Shown: piece by piece, positions 1 through 5,212 of the stretch
Layout: the number at the start of each line of letters is the position of its first letter
Numbering within the stretch: position 1 is the stretch's first letter
NCBI GenBank assembly: GCA_022866015.1
Contig: JALHTX010000027.1
Coordinates: forward strand, 1-5,258
DNA length: 5,258 bases
Direction: 5' to 3'
DNA from: Thermoplasmatota archaeon
GTDB lineage: Archaea > Thermoplasmatota > E2 > DHVEG-1
Position numbers and translations under genes: made by a program
Notes under the pieces: model-generated
What the model saw: only the letters and a program-made list of their open reading frames with translations
Told to the model about the DNA's origin: nothing
The model's database searches: none

Positions 1-9
1 CACCCAGTT

Positions 10-30
10 ATTGCGGGTGTCACCCGCAAT
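10..30. repeat. Near-perfect palindrome (ATTGCGGGTG-T-CACCCGCAAT)
   Basis: Two 10-bp arms (10-19 and 21-30) flank a single central T at 20. As RNA it would fold into a stem of about eight pairs with a small loop. On the plus strand it is followed by a T5 run (32-36), so it could end a plus-strand transcript entering from the left. It also has the form of dispersed palindromic repeats that translate as PVIAGVTRNL. Whether it is repeated elsewhere in the genome cannot be seen here. Confidence 0.6.
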
Positions 31-78
31 CTTTTTAGAGCTACGGCTAATTACATTTTCCATAAAGATTTGTTCTCC

Positions 79-122
79 TGTCGCACCTTTAATGGGCAGG
101 CGAATGCCTGCCGCGTGCGACA
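79..122. repeat. Two-tier hairpin: TGTCGCAC/GTGCGACA outer stem, GGCAGGC/GCCTGCC inner stem
   Basis: The outer 8-bp arms are at 79-86 and 115-122 and are perfectly complementary. The inner 7-bp arms at 95-101 and 106-112 are also perfect, around a GAAT loop (102-105). The 8-nt 5' spacer and 2-nt 3' spacer between them would form an asymmetric internal loop. On the plus strand an A-rich run follows; on the minus strand a T7 run (122-128) precedes the structure. Two perfect nested stems in 44 bases are unlikely by chance in this AT-rich setting, which suggests an RNA structure or mobile-element end. Confidence 0.65.
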
Positions 123-158
123 AAAAAAGAGTATGTTTTAGCTGGAGAAAAATAGAGA

Positions 159-220
159 TGCGACTTTTCATCTGCGGGTCTTACGCTGATGCTTCAGACC
201 ACGCAGTATTCCCAGTCGCA
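159..220. repeat. Long imperfect hairpin closed by TGCGACT/AGTCGCA
   Basis: The outer 7-bp arms (159-165 and 214-220) are perfect. Inside, CTGCG+GGTC (172-180) pairs with GACC+A-bulge+CGCAG (197-206), giving nine pairs interrupted by one bulged A at 201. The apical part can form a short CTGA/TCAG stem (186-189 with 194-197) as an alternative, sharing G197. The closing arms repeat the TGCGAC/GTCGCA 6-mers used in the hairpin at 79-122, so the two structures could exchange strands. The sequence between the hairpins (123-158) is A/T-rich and unstructured by eye. Confidence 0.6.
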
Positions 221-249
221 ACTATAAATAAAAATATAACAAAGTTTTT
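221..249 (-). terminator. Possible T-rich termination region after purP
   Basis: Immediately after the purP stop codon the minus strand is almost entirely A/T and includes a T5 run (230-234) and a T5 run at 245-249. Archaeal RNA polymerase commonly terminates at such T-tracts without a hairpin. The runs are short and the whole strip is A/T-rich, so this is only a plausible site. Confidence 0.3.
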
Positions 250-1380
250 CTAAGTTACAATTTCTTTTAACCTATCAAGTTTAACTGCTTTTTTTATCTC
301 CATTGCAATTCTTTCACCGTAAGAAATACTATCACCATAAAGATATCCTGTATGTGGTGTAAAACGTGTAAGCGGGCTACCTGGTATTCTCATACTAACA
401 TCAAATACAATCATTTCTTCTTTGCCTTTATCTGCTGCTATTGCACCCTGTAATGCAAAGGGACCTATGATGCCTGGCGGTACTTCTTTTTGTGTTGTTT
501 TTACAAATTTTTCACCAAGTTCAAAGATTTTCTCGATAATACTTTCTTTTGTTGTTGCAGCGATATGACCTGTTTCAATCATTTTTGGTTTTAAGTATTT
601 TAAAATTTCTAGTTGCTCGTCTGCAGGAAGCCTGATAAGACCATCAAGATTTGTTTGACGGCGGGTATCTGTACCCATAAGTTCTAATTCTTTGTCTATT
701 ACGCTATAAAAATAATTAAAATTAATTTGGGCACCAACAATATATTCCTCGATTACTGCTTTTTCAAGTAATTCTTTTGTGATTATTTTCTTTTTTAGCA
801 TATCCTCTGATTTTTTCTTATAATCTTCAAAACCTGTTGCATAGAAGAATGCTCGTTCATATCCACGTAGTGCTTCGTTTACTTTTACAATTACAAGTCT
901 ATTTATATCTTTTGGATTCTTGAATATTTTTGTAAATCTTATACCTGCTTTCTCTAAAAGATAATATTGATTTTTTGGAATATCTCGCTCTTCAAGTTTT
1001 ACCATATTGCGTGTACCATATATTGGAACTAAAAAGTTGTTTTCAATATCTTTGAAATCAAAATAAACCCAAAAATATCGGTTATGAATAAAAATTGTAT
1101 TTTTCTTTCTAAGTTTTTCTTGAACATCAATTTTTGTTATATCTGAAAATTTATCAAGAACAAGTGTTTCATCGATACAACCACGACCGTTTTCATGGGT
1201 TTTGTAGTATTTAGTATAAGTTTTTTCACGGCCTTTTTGACATACTGCAAGTGTTTTAAATCCAAGTTTTTTTGCACCATGACAAATATCAAGACCAGAA
1301 TGACCACCTAAAACACCTATTGTGATATTTTTTTTATCGTAGGAATCTACTATTTTTTGAATATCTTTAATTTTAATCAT
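250..1380 (-). CDS. purP: PurP-family ATP-grasp ligase (formate-phosphoribosylaminoimidazolecarboxamide ligase-like), possibly a divergent paralog
   Basis: The 376-aa product matches the PurP family along its whole length (the Methanocaldococcus protein is about 361 aa). PurP uses ATP and free formate to formylate AICAR to FAICAR in archaeal purine synthesis. Visible landmarks are the N-terminal GGHSGLDI (25-32) and GAKKLGF (35-41), NFLVPIYGTRN (115-125), K166 in the ATP-grasp region, EEYIVG (211-216), DGLIRLPA (246-253), PPGIIGPF (301-308) and YGERIAMEI (354-362). These fit an N-terminal DUF1246-type and C-terminal DUF1297-type domain. Compared with the methanogen enzyme as I remember it, several active-site stretches differ: HGSF becomes HNRYF (99-103), the Gly-rich GARGGRG becomes EALRGYE (169-175), and FEMSARVDGGT becomes FDVSMRIPGSP (326-336). 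The family is secure, but the exact substrate is not. The ATG start gives the N-terminus expected for the family, with AGGTAA about 10 nt upstream. It lies 71 nt after thrS and is probably co-transcribed with it. Confidence 0.85.
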   Translation of the reverse strand: MIKIKDIQKIVDSYDKKNITIGVLGGHSGLDICHGAKKLGFKTLAVCQKGREKTYTKYYKTHENGRGCIDETLVLDKFSDITKIDVQEKLRKKNTIFIHNRYFWVYFDFKDIENNFLVPIYGTRNMVKLEERDIPKNQYYLLEKAGIRFTKIFKNPKDINRLVIVKVNEALRGYERAFFYATGFEDYKKKSEDMLKKKIITKELLEKAVIEEYIVGAQINFNYFYSVIDKELELMGTDTRRQTNLDGLIRLPADEQLEILKYLKPKMIETGHIAATTKESIIEKIFELGEKFVKTTQKEVPPGIIGPFALQGAIAADKGKEEMIVFDVSMRIPGSPLTRFTPHTGYLYGDSISYGERIAMEIKKAVKLDRLKEIVT

Positions 1381-1451
1381 ATAAGGAATTACCTACCTTG
1401 ATACTTGCAAGAAGTATAATAGTTAAAGGTTTTTTTAATTTGTTAAAACTT
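1381..1451 (-). promoter_or_regulatory. thrS-purP spacer with small hairpin and weak promoter-like sequence
   Basis: This 71-nt gap has no clear terminator on the minus strand: the only homopolymer run there reads as A, not T. A 6-bp hairpin (ATACTT 1401-1406 with AAGTAT 1412-1417, 5-nt loop) lies in the middle. An ATTATA-like box near 1415-1423 would place a start near 1393, about 13 nt before the purP ATG, so a purP-specific promoter is possible. AGGTAA lies about 10 nt before the ATG and may serve as a weak ribosome binding site. Read-through from thrS is the simpler reading. Confidence 0.35.
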
Positions 1452-3335
1452 TTAGCCTTTAAACTTAGGTTTTTTTGAAAGATACAATTGCATTGGAATT
1501 GGTTCCTGTGGATAACATTTAGTTTTTTCTGTTATTAGATTATGCAGTTCTTTTATAGAATATTCTTTGTTTTCATCACCTAATTCTTTAATTCTAAATC
1601 TTGGATTAAATTTCTTTTTTTCTTTTTCTTTTTCACCCATAACAAGAATTATTGGAATCCATTCTTGTTCTGCTTCACGTATTTTTTTACTAACACTTTC
1701 TTCCCTATCATCTATATCTGCACGAACATATAGATACTTTGAAACATCATTTAATTCATCTACATATTTTTTACAATCTTTTACAAACTCATCTCCAACT
1801 GGTATAAAACGAACCTGTGTTGGTGAAAGCCAGAGTGGAATCATTGGTTTTTCTCCTTTACTCATTTTTTTTGCTTCTTTCTCAAGAAGAGCATACATTA
1901 CCCTTTCAATCGCACCTGAAGGGCTACAGTGAAGAATAAGTGGATACTTTTGTGTCCCATTTTTATCTGTAAATTTAATATCATATCTTTCACCGTTTTC
2001 TATATCAATTTGATCGGTGCTAAGTGCTGATGCTTTATCTGACATATCAACAAAGTTGAACTCGAATTTTAAAATAAAGTAAAAAATTCGCTTATCCCAC
2101 ATTTCAACAAGTATTGGTTTACCGAGCTTTTTAACTAAATCTACAATAAAATTTTTGTTTTCTTTATAAAAATCTTTAGTAGTTCTAAGAGCCATCTCAA
2201 TATCTGAGTTATCGATTCCAATATTTTGTAAAACTGAAAGACTTAAATCAAATCTTACCTTAAACTCATCCATAGCCATATTCATATCAGAAACAAGCGC
2301 ATGAACATCAGGCATAGTAAAAGCGCGAAGTCTTCTCAAACCAACAAGCTCACCAGATTGCTCACGTCTAAAAGAATATCTTGTCATCTCATAGATTTTA
2401 AGAGGTAAATCTTTATAACTAATTGTTGCATCATGAGCCATTAAAAACTGTCCGAAACATGCAGCAAATCTAAGGAAAAAATTTCTTTTATCACTTTCAA
2501 TTTGATATTGTCTTGCAGGGAATCTATGAAGATATTTTGATAGGGTTGGATGATCCATATCATACATAATTGGTGTTTCTACTTCAAGACCGCCATAATC
2601 AACTACTCTTCTTGTCACATATTGTTCAAGTAATTTTTTTATAAATCTACCTTTTGGGTAAAACCTCATGTTACCTGCATCTGATGCAGGCTCATAATCT
2701 GCTATTTCTAGTTTTTTCATAAGGGTAACATGAGCAGGTTCACCTTTTACAGCTCTTGATTTTTCTTTTTCATAAAATGAAAATTTTTTTAGATTATTAT
2801 AATCTTTAAAATTAAATTTATCAATATCCTGCAGCGTTCCATCTTGTGTTAGTATATACCAGTATGATGACAGTTTTCTTTCTTTTTTCAGTGATTCATT
2901 TTCTTCCTCTATTTTACCAGGAATTATTTCACGAGAAAGCTCTGAGAGAGGATGACCTTTACAAGAGATTTTGAAAGCTTTATACCATCCAAATGGCGAG
3001 CGTTTAACATTGTAATTTTTTTGGCTTAACTCATATTCGATTTCAACTAGTATTTCTTGGGCTTTTTTAGGGCTTGCTAAATCTGATGATAAATGAGCAT
3101 AAGGATAAAGCATAATATTTCTTACTTTGAGTTGATCTGCTGTTTTTGTTATCTCTTCTACTGCTTGTTTGACTACTTGAGAAGGGCCTTTTTCATCGAT
3201 TTTCTCAACTGCAGTAAATACAGTAAGTGCTTCTTCGAAGCGATCATGTTTTTTAGTTGTATCTTCTGGTGTTTTAATTGCTTTGGTTTTTACTTCATAT
3301 TCAATATAATCGCTGTGTATTAGTAACAATTTCAT
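1452..3335 (-). CDS. thrS: Threonyl-tRNA synthetase, archaeal type with DTD-like editing domain
   Basis: This cytosolic class II synthetase charges tRNA-Thr with threonine and clears mischarged serine. The 627-aa length is normal for archaeal ThrRS. Residues 1-140 form the archaeal editing domain, which is related to D-aminoacyl-tRNA deacylase and unlike the bacterial N2 domain. It shows YAHLSSDLA (79-87) with H81, and FGWYKAFKISCKGHPL (115-130) with K119, the positions I equate with the reported editing residues of the Pyrococcus enzyme. The catalytic core spans about 215-490. Motif 2 includes YEMTRYSFRREQSG (315-328) with R323, and motif 3 is GAIERVMYALLE (474-485) with R478. Likely zinc ligands are C293, H345 and H469. 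The anticodon-binding domain runs from about 500 to 610. All key residues are present, so it should be active in both charging and editing. The start gives the canonical MKLLLIHSDY terminus. A 71-nt gap without a terminator separates it from purP downstream. Confidence 0.97.
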   Translation of the reverse strand: MKLLLIHSDYIEYEVKTKAIKTPEDTTKKHDRFEEALTVFTAVEKIDEKGPSQVVKQAVEEITKTADQLKVRNIMLYPYAHLSSDLASPKKAQEILVEIEYELSQKNYNVKRSPFGWYKAFKISCKGHPLSELSREIIPGKIEEENESLKKERKLSSYWYILTQDGTLQDIDKFNFKDYNNLKKFSFYEKEKSRAVKGEPAHVTLMKKLEIADYEPASDAGNMRFYPKGRFIKKLLEQYVTRRVVDYGGLEVETPIMYDMDHPTLSKYLHRFPARQYQIESDKRNFFLRFAACFGQFLMAHDATISYKDLPLKIYEMTRYSFRREQSGELVGLRRLRAFTMPDVHALVSDMNMAMDEFKVRFDLSLSVLQNIGIDNSDIEMALRTTKDFYKENKNFIVDLVKKLGKPILVEMWDKRIFYFILKFEFNFVDMSDKASALSTDQIDIENGERYDIKFTDKNGTQKYPLILHCSPSGAIERVMYALLEKEAKKMSKGEKPMIPLWLSPTQVRFIPVGDEFVKDCKKYVDELNDVSKYLYVRADIDDREESVSKKIREAEQEWIPIILVMGEKEKEKKKFNPRFRIKELGDENKEYSIKELHNLITEKTKCYPQEPIPMQLYLSKKPKFKG

Positions 3336-3380
3336 AACAAATCAAACCCTGTAAAACAGATTATTGTTATTAAATATGAT
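3336..3380 (-). promoter_or_regulatory. thrS promoter and short leader
   Basis: A TATA-like TATTTAAT (3369-3376) is centred about 26 bp before 3346, giving a predicted leader of about 11 nt. The leader would begin in or next to TTGATT (3340-3345), a motif also found just before the gcvH and gcvT starts. GGGTTTGAT could pair imperfectly with the 3' end of 16S rRNA, where the archaeal consensus is GGTGAT, but there is no strong Shine-Dalgarno sequence. Confidence 0.5.
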
Positions 3381-3389
3381 GATTAAATT

Positions 3390-3467
3390 GGGGGAGGCGG
3401 CGGAGGTGTTAAACACCGACCGAAAAAAACTTAAATTGAATTTCTATGCAATCCCATCTCTCCGCCT
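3390..3467 (-). other. GC-rich inverted-repeat island upstream of thrS; possible structured leader or small RNA
   Basis: In an otherwise A/T-rich spacer, GGCGGAG on the minus strand (3460-3466) is perfectly complementary to CTCCGCC on the same strand (3399-3405). Inside lies a second palindrome, GGTGTT-A-AACACC (3405-3417), which shares a base with the outer arm, plus a T7 run on the minus strand (3422-3428). A TATA-like TTATATTA (about 3488-3496) sits at the right distance to start a transcript near 3466, exactly at the outer arm. It could be a small RNA of about 70-80 nt or a longer structured 5' leader of thrS. I do not recognise it as a known RNA family. The closing 7-bp stem resembles a tRNA acceptor, but no D-arm or T-arm follows. 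Confidence 0.35.
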
Positions 3468-3473
3468 AACAGA

Positions 3474-3500
3474 TTGTATATATTAAATAATATAAGAAAG
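3474..3500 (-). promoter_or_regulatory. A/T-rich TATA-like block ahead of the GC-rich island
   Basis: The minus strand carries overlapping TATA-like words (TTATATTA near 3488-3496 and TTTAATATATA 3477-3487). They lie 20-30 bp before the GC-rich inverted repeat and between the gcvH terminator and thrS. They could drive the putative small RNA or a longer thrS transcript. Low complexity makes such matches easy to find. Confidence 0.3.
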
Positions 3501-3506
3501 TTTCGG

Positions 3507-3537
3507 AAAAAAATTTTCTCCATGAATATAAGGAGAA
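3507..3537 (-). terminator. Stem-loop plus T7 terminator of gcvH
   Basis: About 13 nt after the gcvH stop, TTCTCC and GGAGAA (arms 3532-3537 and 3516-3521) form a 6-bp stem with a 10-nt loop. An AAAA-T7 stretch follows on the minus strand (T7 at 3507-3513). Archaeal termination needs mainly the T-tract; the stem may help. This separates gcvH from thrS transcription. Confidence 0.55.
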
Positions 3538-3549
3538 GAAAATTAAAGT

Positions 3550-3930
3550 CTAGATTATTTTTTTGTATGATTTTGCGTCAAGAAGTTTGTCAATTTCTGA
3601 TTTATTCTCAACTTCTAGTTCAACAAGCCAGCCTTCATCATATGGACTGCTATTGACTGTTTCAGGTGCATCATCTAATTGATCATTTACTTTTGTTATT
3701 TTACCACTGACTGGTGCATATATCTCCGAAACAGATTTTACTGACTCGATAACACAAAGTTCGTCGCCTTTTTTTACTTTTTTACCAACCTGAGGCAATT
3801 CAACAAAAACAATATCTGTTAATTCTGATTGCGCATGATCTGTAATTCCAACAACTGCTTTGTTGTCTTTTAGTTTAAGCCATTCATGGGTTTCTGTATA
3901 TTTTAAATTATCACGTACTTCATTGCTCAT
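3550..3930 (-). CDS. gcvH: Glycine cleavage system H protein (lipoyl carrier)
   Basis: H protein carries the aminomethyl group from the P protein (glycine decarboxylase) to the T protein on a lipoyl-lysine arm. The product is 126 aa from the ATG at 3930, the usual length for the family. The lipoylation motif ESVKSVSEIYAPVSG is at 62-76 with K65 as the modified lysine. Other family marks are the N-terminal YTETHEWLKL (11-20), VGITDHAQSELTDIVFVELP (27-46) and PYDEGWLVELE (96-106). An in-frame TTG at 3937-3939 could add three residues (M-I-V), but the ATG fits the family better and keeps a short leader. It has its own TATA box and terminator and follows gcvT after 88 nt. No lipoate ligase or P protein is in the window, so lipoylation and the rest of the complex depend on genes elsewhere. 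Confidence 0.96.
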   Translation of the reverse strand: MSNEVRDNLKYTETHEWLKLKDNKAVVGITDHAQSELTDIVFVELPQVGKKVKKGDELCVIESVKSVSEIYAPVSGKITKVNDQLDDAPETVNSSPYDEGWLVELEVENKSEIDKLLDAKSYKKII

Positions 3931-3968
3931 AACAATCAAGGTCAGGGTATTTTACTTGATTTTATAAA
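3931..3968 (-). promoter_or_regulatory. gcvH promoter (TTTATAAA) and very short leader
   Basis: TTTATAAA (3961-3968) is a good archaeal TATA box. It predicts a start near 3938-3939, which falls on TTGATT (3934-3939), about 8 nt before the ATG. No purine-rich Shine-Dalgarno sequence precedes the ATG, so translation is probably leaderless or near-leaderless. Confidence 0.6.
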
Positions 3969-4002
3969 TATTTGGTAAAAACATAAATATTTTCTACGAA
4001 TG

Positions 4003-4018
4003 AAAAAAAAATAAAAAA
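4003..4018 (-). terminator. Poly-T terminator of gcvT
   Basis: Directly after the gcvT TAA stop the minus strand reads T6-A-T9. A long T-tract without a stem is the classic archaeal intrinsic terminator. It indicates that gcvT ends its own transcript before gcvH, which then has a separate TATA box. Confidence 0.65.
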
Positions 4019-5125
4019 TTATCGATTTTGAGCCCAATCTTTAGGCACAAAAGGTGGTTTTATAACTTTTGCTTTCAAAGGTTTATCTCTAACAATTATA
4101 TCAAGTATGGACCCTTCTGCTCTAAAATCAGGTTGCACATAACCCATTGCAATACCTACATTGAGACATGGAGATAGAGTACCACTAGTAACAATACCTA
4201 CTTTCTTATCCTCTTTGCAGATTTCACAACCATGACGTGGAATGCCTTTATCAACACACATTAAACAGGTCATCCTATCAAAAGTGCCTTTTTCCTTTTG
4301 CTTTAAAAGCGCTTCCTTTCCTATAAAATCATGATCCCAATTTATAGTCCAGCCAAGAGTTGCTTCTAGAGGCGTTCTCCCCCCATGAAATTCATTTCCT
4401 GCAAGCATAAAACATTTTTCTAATCTGAGTGTATCTCGTGCACCTAGTCCAATTGGTTTTATATCAAATTCTTTACCCGCATCAAGTATTTTATTGAAGA
4501 TAATCTCTGCTTTTTTCGGCGGATTAATTTGCAACTCAAAACCTAGTTCTCCAGTATATCCTGTATGAGAGATTATGCAGTCAACTCCTGCAATCTTGGT
4601 GTATTGACATCCGAAAAATTTTACAGAATTTAAATCAGTATTTGTGAGTTTCTGAAGGGTTTCTCTGGATTTTGGTCCTTGAATTGCAAGAATAACAAAA
4701 TCTCTTGAAACATCTTCTGCTTTAGCATCAAGTTTATATTTTTTAACTTGTTCATTTAACCAGTTAGTCACGATAACATTCATACCTGCGTTGGGAATCA
4801 TCATATATTTGTCCCCAAGGTTCATAAAAATGGTATCCTCGATAATGGTTCCATCTTCTTTTAAGATCTCTGTATACTGGCTTTGTTTATCTCCAACTTT
4901 TGTTGCATCTGCTGTTGTAGTAAGACTAAGCAATTTCGTGGCATCCTTTCCGATAATCCATACATTACTCATATGCGAAACGTCAAAAAGACCGACGGTT
5001 TTTCTAACTGCAAGATGCTCTTCAAGTATTGATGAATATTGTATGGGCATCTCATAACCTGCAAACTCCGTAAATTTTCCTCCAAGTTTTTTATGAATAG
5101 TATATAACGGTGATTTTATCCCCAT
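4019..5125 (-). CDS. gcvT: Glycine cleavage system T protein (aminomethyltransferase)
   Basis: T protein moves the methylene carbon from aminomethyl-lipoyl H protein to tetrahydrofolate (or an archaeal pterin) and releases ammonia. From the ATG at 5125 it is 368 aa; bacterial and archaeal members are about 360-370. Landmarks are FAGYEMPIQY (21-30), GLFDVSHM (45-52), DGTIIEDTIF (91-100) with D97 as the likely catalytic aspartate, HTGYTGELGFEL (187-198), GLGARDTLRLE (226-236), FIGKEAL (267-273) and the C-terminal barrel signature SGTLSPCLNVGIAMGYV (314-330). One small departure is H187 where most relatives have Arg in the RTGYTGE motif. Related folate enzymes (sarcosine or dimethylglycine oxidase, YgfZ) share the fold, but the length, motifs and adjacent gcvH favour GcvT. 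An in-frame TTG at 5132-5134 could add three residues; the ATG is preferred. Confidence 0.96.
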   Translation of the reverse strand: MGIKSPLYTIHKKLGGKFTEFAGYEMPIQYSSILEEHLAVRKTVGLFDVSHMSNVWIIGKDATKLLSLTTTADATKVGDKQSQYTEILKEDGTIIEDTIFMNLGDKYMMIPNAGMNVIVTNWLNEQVKKYKLDAKAEDVSRDFVILAIQGPKSRETLQKLTNTDLNSVKFFGCQYTKIAGVDCIISHTGYTGELGFELQINPPKKAEIIFNKILDAGKEFDIKPIGLGARDTLRLEKCFMLAGNEFHGGRTPLEATLGWTINWDHDFIGKEALLKQKEKGTFDRMTCLMCVDKGIPRHGCEICKEDKKVGIVTSGTLSPCLNVGIAMGYVQPDFRAEGSILDIIVRDKPLKAKVIKPPFVPKDWAQNR

Positions 5126-5161
5126 AATAATCAACCGGTGAATATAATTATGTTAATAAAA
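5126..5161 (-). promoter_or_regulatory. gcvT promoter and short leader
   Basis: TTTATTAA (5153-5160) is a TATA-like box with an A-rich flank upstream. Counting 26 bp from its centre gives a start near 5130, inside TTGATT (5129-5134), leaving a leader of about 5-9 nt. GGTTGAT next to it resembles the archaeal GGTGAT ribosome binding site with one extra T, spaced 4 nt from the ATG. Confidence 0.5.
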
Positions 5162-5212
5162 CATTTCGACAAAATACATTTATCAAATACTAGCATATAA
5201 CCCCTAAGTACA

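Larger units (their letters stand above)
1..220. other. GC-rich, hairpin-rich non-archaeal-looking segment downstream of purP; possible mobile-element remnant or structured RNA
   Basis: This segment is about 47% GC by hand count (103 of 220), against roughly a third G+C in the neighbouring purP gene. The change is abrupt at about 220, where the sequence becomes nearly pure A/T up to the purP stop. It holds three inverted repeats (10-30, 79-122, 159-220), listed separately. An open frame runs 11-253 on the plus strand, but it crosses all the palindromes and resembles no family I can name, so I do not call it a gene. The leftmost palindrome, read on the plus strand, encodes PVIAGVTRNL. From memory, strings of this type occur in spurious 'hypothetical proteins' translated from dispersed bacterial palindromic repeats. 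Options are a MITE or satellite-phage remnant, a structured RNA on either strand, or a chimeric assembly join. The segment runs off the left edge. Confidence 0.5.

Noticed and set aside
1..249. RNase P RNA, SRP RNA or tRNA in the left segment
   Set aside because: I looked for the conserved RNase P core, the SRP helix 8 motif and a tRNA T-loop on both strands and found none.
11..253. 80-codon plus-strand open frame as a protein gene
   Set aside because: It runs through all three palindromes, ends by overlapping the purP stop region, has no recognisable domain, and lies in sequence that looks structural. The protein reading is better explained as translated repeat DNA.
1401..1417. Hairpin between thrS and purP as a terminator
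   Set aside because: The stem is only six mostly A/T pairs and is not followed by a T-tract on the minus strand.
1567..1932. 121-codon plus-strand open frame inside thrS
   Set aside because: It is antisense to the conserved anticodon-binding and motif 3 regions of thrS, has low-complexity Ser/Phe-rich content and shows no family features.
3093..3323. 76-codon plus-strand open frame inside thrS
   Set aside because: It is antisense to the editing domain. Its Phe/Cys-rich composition is what the complement of Lys/Glu-rich coding sequence produces.
3376..3382. ATGATGA on the plus strand as a box C of a C/D guide RNA
   Set aside because: No CTGA box D occurs in the following ~90 bases, and no second C'/D' pair is visible.
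3399..3466. tRNA-like geometry: a 7-bp GGCGGAG/CTCCGCC acceptor-like stem on the minus strand
   Set aside because: No D-arm, no plausible anticodon arm and no GGTTCGAATCC-type T-arm lie between the arms, so it is not a functional tRNA gene.
3474..3656. 60-codon plus-strand open frame at the gcvH 3' end
   Set aside because: It overlaps the end of gcvH and its terminator, and has low-complexity content with no domain.
4791..5057. 88-codon plus-strand open frame inside gcvT
   Set aside because: It is antisense to well-conserved gcvT motifs and has no features of its own.
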